A stretch of DNA of 64,000 nt from Faecalibacter bovis (lineage in GTDB: Bacteria > Bacteroidota > Bacteroidia > Flavobacteriales > Weeksellaceae), in contig NZ_CP072842.1 in NCBI RefSeq assembly GCF_017948305.1, forward strand, positions 412,001 to 476,000, read 5' to 3'. The notes beneath the pieces are model-generated. The model made no database searches, had not been told where the DNA came from, and was given only the letters and a program-made list of their open reading frames with translations. The position numbers and the translations under genes were made by a program. Numbering within the stretch: position 1 is the first letter of the stretch; each line of letters starts with the position of its first letter. This document shows, piece after piece, positions 46,512-54,718 of this stretch.

Positions 46512-46639
46512 ATTCCTATATAAGTAAGGGATGAATGTATATTTTGAAAAATTTACAAATCTTAACAACTTAGAACAGATGTAATTGGATTGTAAATGAT
46601 GTGGTTATAAAGTATTTGTAATGCAATAGTACGAAATTC

Positions 46640-46670
46640 TTGGAATAAGTAAAAAAAATATATACATTTG
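46640..46670 (+). promoter_or_regulatory. Promoter of the DUF4293 gene
   Basis: TTG at 46640-46642, 20-base spacer, TACATTTG at 46663-46670; start near 46676, 12 bases before the ATG. Confidence 0.6.
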
Positions 46671-46687
46671 TATACGAATTTTAAGAT

Positions 46688-47101
46688 ATGATTCAGAGAA
46701 AACAAAGTATTTACTTATTTCTAGCCGGATTAATTTCAATGCTATTTGCTATTAATTTTGATAAATTAATAGATATATCGTTAGATTTTTTATCAGATCC
46801 TTCAAAAGGTGATACAATTTTTAGTTTAGCATTTTTCTTTTCTGCGGCAGTATCTTTTTTCTCAATTTTAATGTTTAAGAATAGAAAACTTCAAATGACA
46901 TTAGGTTGGGTAAATGTAATTTTGAATATTTTATTAATTGGTTCTTTCATATTTAGTCTACTAAACTTACCTGGAGAAGAAAATTCTGAGAAAGGTATTT
47001 GGGCTATCGTTCCTTTAATCACGATTGTTTTACTGTCAATAGCTAATCGTTTGATAAAAAAGGATGATAATCTTGTGAAATCTGTAGATAGATTTAGATA
47101 A
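46688..47101 (+). CDS. DUF4293 family membrane protein
   Basis: A 137-residue protein with four hydrophobic helices and the N-terminal M-I-Q-R-K-Q-S-I-Y-L-F typical of DUF4293, found in Bacteroidota and often located beside rho as here. Function unknown. A strong terminator follows. Confidence 0.85.
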   Translation: MIQRKQSIYLFLAGLISMLFAINFDKLIDISLDFLSDPSKGDTIFSLAFFFSAAVSFFSILMFKNRKLQMTLGWVNVILNILLIGSFIFSLLNLPGEENSEKGIWAIVPLITIVLLSIANRLIKKDDNLVKSVDRFR

Positions 47102-47130
47102 GACCAACAACTTTTATATGAGCGCAATTT

Positions 47131-47164
47131 AAAGCAGTTTTAGTTTTCTAAAACTGCTTTTTTT
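47131..47164 (+). terminator. Terminator after DUF4293 gene
   Basis: A 13-bp stem AAAGCAGTTTTAG/CTAAAACTGCTTT with TTTT loop, then Ts. Confidence 0.88.
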
Positions 47165-47234
47165 ATTCTCGCAATTTTGACAACTACATAAATTCCTTGT
47201 ATTTCAAATATTAAATGATATTTTTTTAGCTATA

Positions 47235-47278
47235 CCCCTAAAAAAAACAGGGGTGTATTAAAAATTATTATATTTTTG
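47235..47278 (+). promoter_or_regulatory. glnN promoter with CCCCT-N9-AGGGG inverted repeat
   Basis: CCCCT at 47235-47239 and AGGGG at 47249-47253 flank an A-rich 9-base spacer. A -7 box TATTTTTG lies at 47271-47278, with start near 47284. The repeat overlaps or lies just above the expected -33 position, a good place for a nitrogen-responsive regulator. In this AT-rich region these are the only G/C runs. Confidence 0.5.
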
Positions 47279-47308
47279 CTCAGTCAAACAAAATAATTAC
47301 ACAAAACA

Positions 47309-49492
47309 ATGTCATCTTTAAGATTCAAAGCCCTTGAAAAATCAGTAAGCAAACAAGCTGAAAAGATAGTAATCAACGATAGATTATCTACATTATTCGG
47401 ACAAAATGTATTTTCTCACGATACTATGAGAGAATATTTACCAAAACCAGCTTTTAAAGCAATTATGGCTGCAAAAGATAAAGGAACTAAAATTCCTCGC
47501 GAATTTGCTGATCAAGTTGCGTCTGCTATGAAAGATTGGGCAATCTCTAAAGGAGTAACTCATTATACACACTGGTTCCAACCATTAACTGGTACAACTG
47601 CTGAAAAGCATGATTCGTTCTTTCGTCCAACTGAAGATGGTCGTGCAATAGATACTTTTGAAGGTACAGCTTTAGTACAACAAGAACCAGATGCATCTTC
47701 TTTCCCAAATGGTGGTATCCGTAATACTTTCGAAGCTCGTGGATATACAGCTTGGGATCCAACTTCTACAGCATTTATTATCGGTACAACTTTATTTATT
47801 CCTTCAGTTTTTATTTCTTATACAGGAGAAACTTTAGATTATAAAGTACCATTATTAAGAGCTTTACAAGCAGTTGATGAAGCAGCTACAGAAGTAGCAA
47901 AATATTTTGACAAAAACGTAACAAAAGTACAGTCAACTTTAGGTTGGGAACAAGAATACTTCTTAGTTGACTTAAATTTATATAACTCGCGCCCAGACTT
48001 ACAAATGACAGGTCGTACTTTAGTAGGACATTCTCCAGCTAAAGGTCAACAGTTAGACGACCACTATTTTGGTGCAATTCCAATGCGTGTGATGGCTTTC
48101 ATGCAAGAAATGGAAGTGGAATCGATGAAATTAGGTATTCCTGTAACGACACGTCACAACGAGGTTGCTCCAAACCAATTTGAATGTGCTCCAATGTTCG
48201 AAGAAGCAAATCAAGCAGTTGATCACAATTCATTATTAATGGATTTAATGGGTCGTATTGCGAAGAAACACGACTTTAAAGTATTATTACACGAAAAACC
48301 ATTCGCAGGAGTAAACGGATCTGGTAAACACAACAACTGGTCTTTATCTACAGATACAGGTGAAAACTTATTATCGCCAGGTAAAAACCCGAAGAAAAAC
48401 TTACAGTTCTTAACGTTCTTCGTGAATACCATTAAAGCAGTTTCTGAATATGGAGATATGTTACGTTCTGCAATTGCAGAAGCAGGTAACGATCACCGTT
48501 TAGGAGCAAATGAGGCACCACCAGCAATTATTTCTATTTTCATTGGATCTCAGTTAACAAATGTTTTAGATGAATTAGAAAAAGTAACGGAAGGTAAATT
48601 ATCTCCTGAAGAAAAAACAGAATTAAAATTAAATGTTGTTGGTAAAATTCCAGAAATTTTATTAGATAACACAGACCGTAACAGAACTTCTCCATTCGCC
48701 TTTACAGGAAATAAATTTGAGATTCGTGCGGTTGGATCTTCTGCAAACTGTGCGGAGCCAATGACTGTTATTAATACAATTGTTGCTCAACAATTAAAAG
48801 AATTTAAAGTGGAAGTTGATGCGTTAATCGATGGTGGTTTATCAAAAGACGAAGCAATTTTCAACGTATTACGTGAGTACATCAAATCTTCTCGTAATAT
48901 CTTATTTGAAGGAGATGGTTACTCTGACAATTGGGTTGAAGAAGCGGAGAAACGTGGATTAAACAATTACAAAACAACACCAGAAGCTTTAAAATTAGAA
49001 TTAGATCCAAAATATGTTGATGTTTACGAAAAAACAGGTGTTTTATCTGCTCGTGAAGTTGAGGCTCGTAACGAAATTAAACTAGAAAAATATTCGACTA
49101 AAATTTCGATTGAGGCAAATGTATTAGTTGATTTAGTTTCTTCTCAAGTAATTCCAGCAGCGGTTAATTACCAAAATGTTTTAGTGAAAAACGTGAAAGG
49201 ATTAAAAGATATTTTTGGAGATGAGTTCAAAGAATTAGCGAAAGATCAAATGGATTTAATTCGTGTAATTTCTACACATATTAATTCAATCAAATCATTC
49301 AACGATCAATTAGCTGCAGAAATAAAAGCAGCAAAAGAAATCGCTAATCATCAAGCACAAGCTGAATATTACGGATCTAAAGTTAAACCATTATTCGATG
49401 AAATTCGTTACCACTCGGATGAGTTAGAAGAATTAATCGATAACAATTTATGGCCATTAACTAAATACCGTGAAATGTTATTCACAAGATAA
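47309..49492 (+). CDS. glnN: Glutamine synthetase type III
   Basis: A 727-residue enzyme that makes glutamine from glutamate, ammonia and ATP. The length (GSI is about 450) and the segments G-W-E-Q-E-Y-F-L-V-D, R-H-N-E-V-A-P-N-Q-F-E and N-G-S-G-K-H-N-N-W-S identify GSIII (GlnN). All active-site glutamates of these motifs are present. It is monocistronic with its own terminator. Its promoter holds the inverted repeat described at 47235. Confidence 0.95.
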   Translation: MSSLRFKALEKSVSKQAEKIVINDRLSTLFGQNVFSHDTMREYLPKPAFKAIMAAKDKGTKIPREFADQVASAMKDWAISKGVTHYTHWFQPLTGTTAEKHDSFFRPTEDGRAIDTFEGTALVQQEPDASSFPNGGIRNTFEARGYTAWDPTSTAFIIGTTLFIPSVFISYTGETLDYKVPLLRALQAVDEAATEVAKYFDKNVTKVQSTLGWEQEYFLVDLNLYNSRPDLQMTGRTLVGHSPAKGQQLDDHYFGAIPMRVMAFMQEMEVESMKLGIPVTTRHNEVAPNQFECAPMFEEANQAVDHNSLLMDLMGRIAKKHDFKVLLHEKPFAGVNGSGKHNNWSLSTDTGENLLSPGKNPKKNLQFLTFFVNTIKAVSEYGDMLRSAIAEAGNDHRLGANEAPPAIISIFIGSQLTNVLDELEKVTEGKLSPEEKTELKLNVVGKIPEILLDNTDRNRTSPFAFTGNKFEIRAVGSSANCAEPMTVINTIVAQQLKEFKVEVDALIDGGLSKDEAIFNVLREYIKSSRNILFEGDGYSDNWVEEAEKRGLNNYKTTPEALKLELDPKYVDVYEKTGVLSAREVEARNEIKLEKYSTKISIEANVLVDLVSSQVIPAAVNYQNVLVKNVKGLKDIFGDEFKELAKDQMDLIRVISTHINSIKSFNDQLAAEIKAAKEIANHQAQAEYYGSKVKPLFDEIRYHSDELEELIDNNLWPLTKYREMLFTR

Positions 49493-49516
49493 TAGTTAAT
49501 TAATATATAATTAAAG

Positions 49517-49545
49517 AACCTAAGCGTATGCTTAGGTTTTTTTTT
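49517..49545 (+). terminator. Terminator after glnN
   Basis: A 9-bp stem AACCTAAGC/GCTTAGGTT with GTAT loop and nine Ts. Confidence 0.9.
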
Positions 49546-49941
49546 GTTCTTTTAATTTTGATGGTATTAAATATAAATTAGTTTCAATTCAACAATTATT
49601 TCCCCTTAAAACACTTTTAAAAAATTAAATCAATTTAACTTCCTTAATTCGTAAAATATGCGAAATACAATGTAAAAGGCTACTTAAAATATCAGTTTTA
49701 TCAATAAAGGTTAATAACATTTCATCATCATAAAATATACAAATTACAGTAAATAAATTTTTGATAAACGATTTAAACTAAATTTTAATAAATCATCAAT
49801 AATCAAGATATTTTTTAGCTATTTATTAAGTAAACACATTATTTTTTAAATTAAAATCTCATTATATAGTGTATATTATTTCTCTTTATTTATATTTGTC
49901 TTAACTTTAATAAGAATTATTTACTTTAAACTAATATATTT
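49546..49941 (+). promoter_or_regulatory. AT-rich gap with promoter for the T9SS protein at 49942
   Basis: About 400 bp with no ORF or RNA gene that I can see. A -7 box TATATTTG lies at 49891-49898, giving a start near 49904 and a leader of about 38 bases. The rest is very AT-rich. Confidence 0.4.
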
Positions 49942-50772
49942 ATGAAGAAAATTTTATTCTCTTTATTAGCAGTTGCTGCTTTTTCAGCAAATGCTCAAAC
50001 AGTTGTTTACTCAGAAGATTTTAACAATGCATCAGAAGATAATCCACCAGCAGGTTGGGCTTTTGAAGACATGGATGGTGATGGTTTTAATTTTGGTGAT
50101 ATGTACTATGTACCAAATAGTTTAGGAGAGCCAAGCACACCAGTTTCATTAATTTCAAGATCATGGCAAGTTGCTCCATTAACACCTAATAATACAGCTA
50201 CATCTCCGTTAATTGATTTAACTAATGCTAGTGGAACAATTACATTAGAGTGGAAAGTTACTGCTGCTGCTGCTTCTTGGGATATGGAAAATTACTCAGT
50301 ATATGTACATACTGTAGAAGATGTTTACGAAGCAATTTTCGAAGAGCCTGTTTTCTCAGAAACTTATAATGATCCAGCAAATGCAGGAACTCAATACACA
50401 AGAACAGTAGACATTTCATCTTTTGCAGGACAAAATATCTTTGTTACTTTCAGACACCACGATGTGACAGATATGGATTACTTATCTTTAGATGATGTAA
50501 CTGTAAAAGCAGAAACTTTAGGGTTAGCAAATATGAATGCGTCTAAAGTATCTGTTTATCCAAACCCAGTAAAAGACGAGTTCAAATTAAACTTAAGTGC
50601 AGCTTACAACTCAGCTAAAACTCAAGTTACTGTAACTGATTTAACAGGTAAAAAAGTAAAAACTTTCGCAGCAGGAGAAACTTATAACGTTTCTGATTTA
50701 GCAAAAGGTGTTTACATTTTAACTGTAACAGATGGAGCTAATCAGTTTACTCAAAAATTAATTAAGAAATAA
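49942..50772 (+). CDS. Secreted adhesin-domain protein with type A T9SS sorting signal
   Basis: A 276-residue protein. Signal peptide (1-18, ending A-N-A-Q) is followed by a jelly-roll domain of the cleaved-adhesin/choice-of-anchor-J type (about 20-192: Y-S-E-D-F-N, P-P-A-G-W, W-x-V/T-S-P-L-I-D, F-V-T-F-R-H, L-S-L-D-D-V-T-V). The last 75 residues (V-S-V-Y-P-N-P-V-K-D ... T-D-L-T-G-K-K-V ... L-A-K-G-V-Y-I-L) are the type A Por/T9SS sorting domain. The protein is likely to be secreted or attached to the surface; there is no protease domain. Confidence 0.9.
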   Translation: MKKILFSLLAVAAFSANAQTVVYSEDFNNASEDNPPAGWAFEDMDGDGFNFGDMYYVPNSLGEPSTPVSLISRSWQVAPLTPNNTATSPLIDLTNASGTITLEWKVTAAAASWDMENYSVYVHTVEDVYEAIFEEPVFSETYNDPANAGTQYTRTVDISSFAGQNIFVTFRHHDVTDMDYLSLDDVTVKAETLGLANMNASKVSVYPNPVKDEFKLNLSAAYNSAKTQVTVTDLTGKKVKTFAAGETYNVSDLAKGVYILTVTDGANQFTQKLIKK

Positions 50773-50792
50773 TAAAATACATTTCTAAATAT

Positions 50793-50822
50793 AAAACCGA
50801 TGATTTATCATCGGTTTTTTTT
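50793..50822 (+). terminator. Terminator after T9SS adhesin gene
   Basis: An 11-bp stem AAAACCGATGA/TCATCGGTTTT with TTTA loop and Ts. Confidence 0.88.
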
Positions 50823-50853
50823 ATTCAAATTTTCTGAATCACTTGATATATTG

Positions 50854-50861
50854 TATCTTTG
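50854..50861 (+). promoter_or_regulatory. -7 box of prfA
   Basis: TATCTTTG predicts a start near 50867, 12 bases before the ATG at 50879. Confidence 0.55.
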
Positions 50862-50878
50862 CAAACCAATAATTGATT

Positions 50879-51970
50879 ATGGCAGATTTAGGTCTATTAG
50901 ATAAATTAAGAGCAATTAAACAACGTTTCGATGAGGTTGCGGATTTAATCATCCAACCTGACATCGTTACTGATCAGGCTCGTTACGCAAAATTAAACAA
51001 GGAATATTCAGATTTAAGAGACTTCGTTGAAATTCAAAAAACGTACGAAGGTTTTATTAATGCAATCGAAGAAGCAGACGAAATCATCGCAGATGGTTCT
51101 GATGCTGAAATGGTTGAATTAGCTAAAATTGAAAAAGACGAAGCGATCAATGCAATTCCAGCTTTAGAGGAAGAAATTAAAATGATGTTAATCCCTAAAG
51201 ATCCAGAAGATGACAAAAACGTTATCGTGGAGTTACGTTCTGGTACAGGTGGTGATGAGGCAGCTATCTTCGTAGAAGATGTTTACCGTATGTATTCTAT
51301 GTACTTTAAAGACAAAGGATGGAAGCACGAAGTTTTAAATACTTCTGAAGCATCTGGTAAAGGTTTCAAAGAACTTATTATGGAAGTTTCCGGTGATGCT
51401 GTTTACGGAACTTTAAAATACGAATCTGGAGTTCACCGTGTACAACGTGTTCCTGAAACAGAATCTCAAGGTCGTGTACATACATCGGCAATTACTGTTG
51501 CGGTTTTACCAGAAGCAGAAGAGGTTGATGTTACTATTAATCCAGCAGATTTAGAGTATCAAACATCTCGTTCATCTGGAGCAGGAGGACAAAACGTAAA
51601 TAAAGTAGAAACTAAAGTACAGTTAACGCACAAACCATCTGGAATCGTTATTGTATGTCAGGAAGCTCGTTCACAGCTTAAAAACCGTGAAAAAGCATTA
51701 CAATTATTACGTACAAAATTATACGAAATTGAGTTTGAAAAGAAACACTCTGAGCGTTCAGCACAACGTAAATCATTAGTATCAACTGGTGACCGTTCGG
51801 CTAAAATTCGTACGTACAACTATCCGCAAGGGCGTATTACAGATCACCGTATCAATAAATCAATTTATAACTTAGATAACTTTATGAATGGAGATATCCA
51901 AGAAATGATTGATGCATTGAAAATGGCTGAAAATGCAGAAAAATTAAAAGGAGCTGAAGAAGATTACTAA
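50879..51970 (+). CDS. prfA: Peptide chain release factor 1
   Basis: A 363-residue factor that ends translation at UAA and [12 protein letters not shown] (about 233-241) contains the catalytic GGQ. The anticodon-like P-x-T motif is P-E-T in R-V-P-E-T-E-S-Q-G, which places it as RF1 rather than RF2 (S-P-F). There is an in-frame TTG 6 bases upstream, but ATG 50879 gives the usual M-A-D-L start. Confidence 0.95.
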   Translation: MADLGLLDKLRAIKQRFDEVADLIIQPDIVTDQARYAKLNKEYSDLRDFVEIQKTYEGFINAIEEADEIIADGSDAEMVELAKIEKDEAINAIPALEEEIKMMLIPKDPEDDKNVIVELRSGTGGDEAAIFVEDVYRMYSMYFKDKGWKHEVLNTSEASGKGFKELIMEVSGDAVYGTLKYESGVHRVQRVPETESQGRVHTSAITVAVLPEAEEVDVTINPADLEYQTSRSSGAGGQNVNKVETKVQLTHKPSGIVIVCQEARSQLKNREKALQLLRTKLYEIEFEKKHSERSAQRKSLVSTGDRSAKIRTYNYPQGRITDHRINKSIYNLDNFMNGDIQEMIDALKMAENAEKLKGAEEDY

Positions 51971-51993
51971 ATCTTATTGCTTTTTAAATATAT

Positions 51994-52023
51994 AAAACCT
52001 TCCAATTTTTGGAAGGTTTTTTT
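51994..52023 (+). terminator. Terminator after prfA
   Basis: A 12-bp stem AAAACCTTCCAA/TTGGAAGGTTTT with a 3-base loop and Ts. Confidence 0.88.
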
Positions 52024-52076
52024 ATTTTAAATAATTAATATTCAGATTGTAAAATGTTTTTTAAATAAATTAAAGA

Positions 52077-53348
52077 ATGAAAGAGGCATTTTTACATCAT
52101 ATTTGGCAAATGAAATGTATTGAGATGAAAGATTTATGTACATTTCATGGAAATCCGATTGAGATTATTAATTTCGGTAAAATAAATCATGACGCTGGAC
52201 CAGATTTTTATAATGCTGAAATTGTAATTGGAAAACAACTTTGGGTTGGTTGTGTAGAAATGCATATCAATTCTTCAGATTGGGATTTTCATCACCATTC
52301 GAATGATAAAAATTATCAAAATGTAATTTTACACGTTGTTTGGAATCATGACAAGGAAATTGAAAAATTGCGTCAATCAAATGTTGAAACTTTGGTTTTA
52401 CAAGATTTCGTTTCCAAAGAAATTATCTATAATTACCAACAAATTTTATCTAATCAGTCCTACTCTATTCCATGCAAAGGCTTATTAAAAAAAATAGATT
52501 GGAATAAAATATCATTTTGGTTTGATCGTCTTTTAATTGATCGACTTGAAGAAAAATCCATTACTATTTTAAATTTATTCAAGCAATCAAATAATAATTG
52601 GGAAGAAGTATCTTTTAAATTATTTGCTTCAAATTTTGGCTTAAGAGTAAATAAGGAAACTTTTGAAATTTGGGCTAATTCTTTCCCTTTTGCTGTTTTG
52701 CAAAAAAATCAAAATAAACCTTTAAGTCTTGAAGCATTATTTTTTGGTCAAGCCGGATTTTTAGAAGATGAACTCGATGATTATACGAAAGATTTAAAAA
52801 AGGAATATTTATTTTTGCAACGTAAATACGATTTGAGTCCGTTAAATAAATTTATTTTTAAATTTTCGAGCATGCGCCCTTATGGTTTTCCTACCATTCG
52901 TTTGGCTCAATTATCTGCAATTTATACATCAGAAAAAAGTTTATTTTCTAAAATAATCTCTTTTACCAATTTAAAAGAAATAGAACAATTCTTTCAAAAC
53001 TTTGACCTTAATAGTTATTGGAAATCACATTATGTTTTCGGCAAAGAAAGTAAAGAATCATCTAAAAAACTTTCAATTGATAAAATTCATAATCTAATTA
53101 TTAATACAATTATACCACTAAAATTTGCCTATGATTTAACAATTGATAAATTAGATTCAGATTATTTTTTAGATATTTTAAATGATTTAAAGGTTGAAAA
53201 TAATAATATTATTGATGCTTATATCGCTTCAGGTTTTAAAATAAATTCTGCAAAAGATTCGCAAAGCATCATCCATCTGAAAAAAAGATATTGTGATGAA
53301 AAAAAATGCTTAAATTGTGCCATCGGAACTGAAGTTTTGAAACCATGA
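52077..53348 (+). CDS. DUF2851 family protein
   Basis: A 423-residue soluble protein with the family's W-V-G-C-V-E-M-H-I-N-S-S-D-W and H-D-A-G-P-D-F-x-N-A segments at the N-terminus, and a C-terminal K-K-R-Y-C-D-E-K-K-C-L-N-C-A-I-G cysteine cluster that could bind a metal or cluster. Common in Bacteroidota, no assigned function. The next gene overlaps its stop by 4 bases (ATGA), so translation is coupled. Confidence 0.88.
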   Translation: MKEAFLHHIWQMKCIEMKDLCTFHGNPIEIINFGKINHDAGPDFYNAEIVIGKQLWVGCVEMHINSSDWDFHHHSNDKNYQNVILHVVWNHDKEIEKLRQSNVETLVLQDFVSKEIIYNYQQILSNQSYSIPCKGLLKKIDWNKISFWFDRLLIDRLEEKSITILNLFKQSNNNWEEVSFKLFASNFGLRVNKETFEIWANSFPFAVLQKNQNKPLSLEALFFGQAGFLEDELDDYTKDLKKEYLFLQRKYDLSPLNKFIFKFSSMRPYGFPTIRLAQLSAIYTSEKSLFSKIISFTNLKEIEQFFQNFDLNSYWKSHYVFGKESKESSKKLSIDKIHNLIINTIIPLKFAYDLTIDKLDSDYFLDILNDLKVENNNIIDAYIASGFKINSAKDSQSIIHLKKRYCDEKKCLNCAIGTEVLKP

Positions 53349-53566
53349 AAGATCAAATAAGAAATTTTACTGAAAAAAGTTGGTTTAACGTTATCTCTCG
53401 TATCGCTGATAAATTGGGGATTCGTGTAACTAAACTGAGATTTATCTACATTTATTTAGCTTTTGCTACTTTCGGTTTAGCCTTTATTGGTTATTTTATG
53501 ATGTTATTTTTCTTTTGGTTAAAAGACTGCTTCGTAATCAAAAGAAAATCTGTTTTTGATTTATAA
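53345..53566 (+). CDS. PspC domain protein
   Basis: A 73-residue protein with one or two TM helices (about 30-58) and the G-I-R-V-T-K-L-R-F-I-Y-I-Y-L-A segment that marks the PspC domain of phage-shock-type envelope stress sensors. It overlaps the DUF2851 stop by 4 bases. The other psp genes are absent here. Confidence 0.85.
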   Translation: MKDQIRNFTEKSWFNVISRIADKLGIRVTKLRFIYIYLAFATFGLAFIGYFMMLFFFWLKDCFVIKRKSVFDL

Positions 53567-53661
53567 ATAATTATTTACCGATTTCATCGCTTAACTTTAG
53601 ATATTTTAGCTTCATCAAATTATAGCTTGTGGTTTGGTTGGTACCTTAAATCTATTAGCCT

Positions 53662-54660
53662 ATGAAAAGTTTAAGTAAAGATCGCTGGCATTTTACCTTC
53701 GGCCAAAGAATCGGAATTTTTATCTTATTACTTACTTTGTTATGTTTTGAATTATTTTTAGCTTTTCAAAACAAACCCAAAGATCTATCCTTGCATCAGA
53801 TAGACACAGAATATTATAAAAAACTAGAAATTGAATTAGAACAATTAATCGAAGTTCAAAAATCAAAACCTTTTAAAAAATCTTCATTTACTTCAAATCA
53901 TTTTAAAAAAGATTCTTTAAAACCTTTCAATCCAAATGATTTACCAAAACAAGGTTGGGAACAATTAGGTTTTACACCAAAACAGGCTGAAGTAATCATG
54001 AAATACAAACAAATTCTTGGAGGAAAATTTGAATCTAAAGAGCAAATTAAAAAATGTTATGTAATTTCTGATGAAGCTTACGAAGTTTTAGCTCCTTATA
54101 TTTTATTGCCTGATAAAGCCAAATCTGATTATAAATTAGAAAAATCACAAACCTCTAAAAAGATTAATTATAGAAATTTTAATCCAAATGATTATTCAAT
54201 TGAAGATTGGGTAGCAATTGGTTTTAGTCCAAAACAAGCAGAAACAATACTGAAATACAAAAACATTGTTGGAGGTGAATTTAAATCGAAAGAACAGCTA
54301 AAAAAATGTTATGTAATTTCTGATGAAAAGTACAATGAAATGAAAAATTTCATTAATCTTCCAGAGAAAGTTGAAGTTAATTATACTAAAAATACAATAG
54401 ACAATTCTGAACCCAAAAATATTCCAACAACAACAAAATCCGAAGTAAAAAAAGTTGAGATTACTGAAAAATTTAATCCTAACGATTTGGATTTAGAAGG
54501 TTGGATGAAATTAGGATTTTCCGAAAAACAAGCTCAAACTATATTAAATTTTAAACGCTCATTAGGCGGGAAATTTAAAGATGCAAAAACACTGAGCAGA
54601 AGTTATGTAATTACGGAAGAAAAGTTTAAAGAAATGGAACCATATTTAGTGTTTGATTAA
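53662..54660 (+). CDS. Membrane-anchored protein with three helix-hairpin-helix repeats (ComEA-like)
   Basis: A 332-residue protein. One TM (about 17-35) anchors it; three repeats of about 60 residues (about 90-150, 173-233, 271-330) each begin F-N-P-N-D and contain G-F-x-x-K-Q-A-x-x-I and G-G-x-F/K, the HhH DNA-binding hairpin of ComEA. ComEA binds transforming DNA in the periplasm; triple HhH copies are known from Bacteroidota. Whether this organism is competent cannot be seen from this window. Confidence 0.85.
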   Translation: MKSLSKDRWHFTFGQRIGIFILLLTLLCFELFLAFQNKPKDLSLHQIDTEYYKKLEIELEQLIEVQKSKPFKKSSFTSNHFKKDSLKPFNPNDLPKQGWEQLGFTPKQAEVIMKYKQILGGKFESKEQIKKCYVISDEAYEVLAPYILLPDKAKSDYKLEKSQTSKKINYRNFNPNDYSIEDWVAIGFSPKQAETILKYKNIVGGEFKSKEQLKKCYVISDEKYNEMKNFINLPEKVEVNYTKNTIDNSEPKNIPTTTKSEVKKVEITEKFNPNDLDLEGWMKLGFSEKQAQTILNFKRSLGGKFKDAKTLSRSYVITEEKFKEMEPYLVFD

Positions 54661-54663
54661 ATG

Positions 54664-54700
54664 AAAAAATCCACTTCAATTAAGAAGTGGATTTTTTTTT
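54664..54700. terminator. Bidirectional terminator between HhH gene and M16 peptidase
   Basis: Stem AATCCACTTC/GAAGTGGATT with AATTAA loop, extended by A/T runs on both sides. Confidence 0.88.
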
Positions 54701-54718
54701 ATAACAAGAATTTTAATC

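Noticed and set aside
46512-46568. Longer N-terminus for Rho
   Set aside because: The 19 extra residues do not resemble the Rho start, whereas M-S-D-N-D at 46511 does.
53960-54660. Tandem DNA repeat in the HhH gene
   Set aside because: The periodicity is that of three diverged protein domains, not of near-identical DNA repeats.
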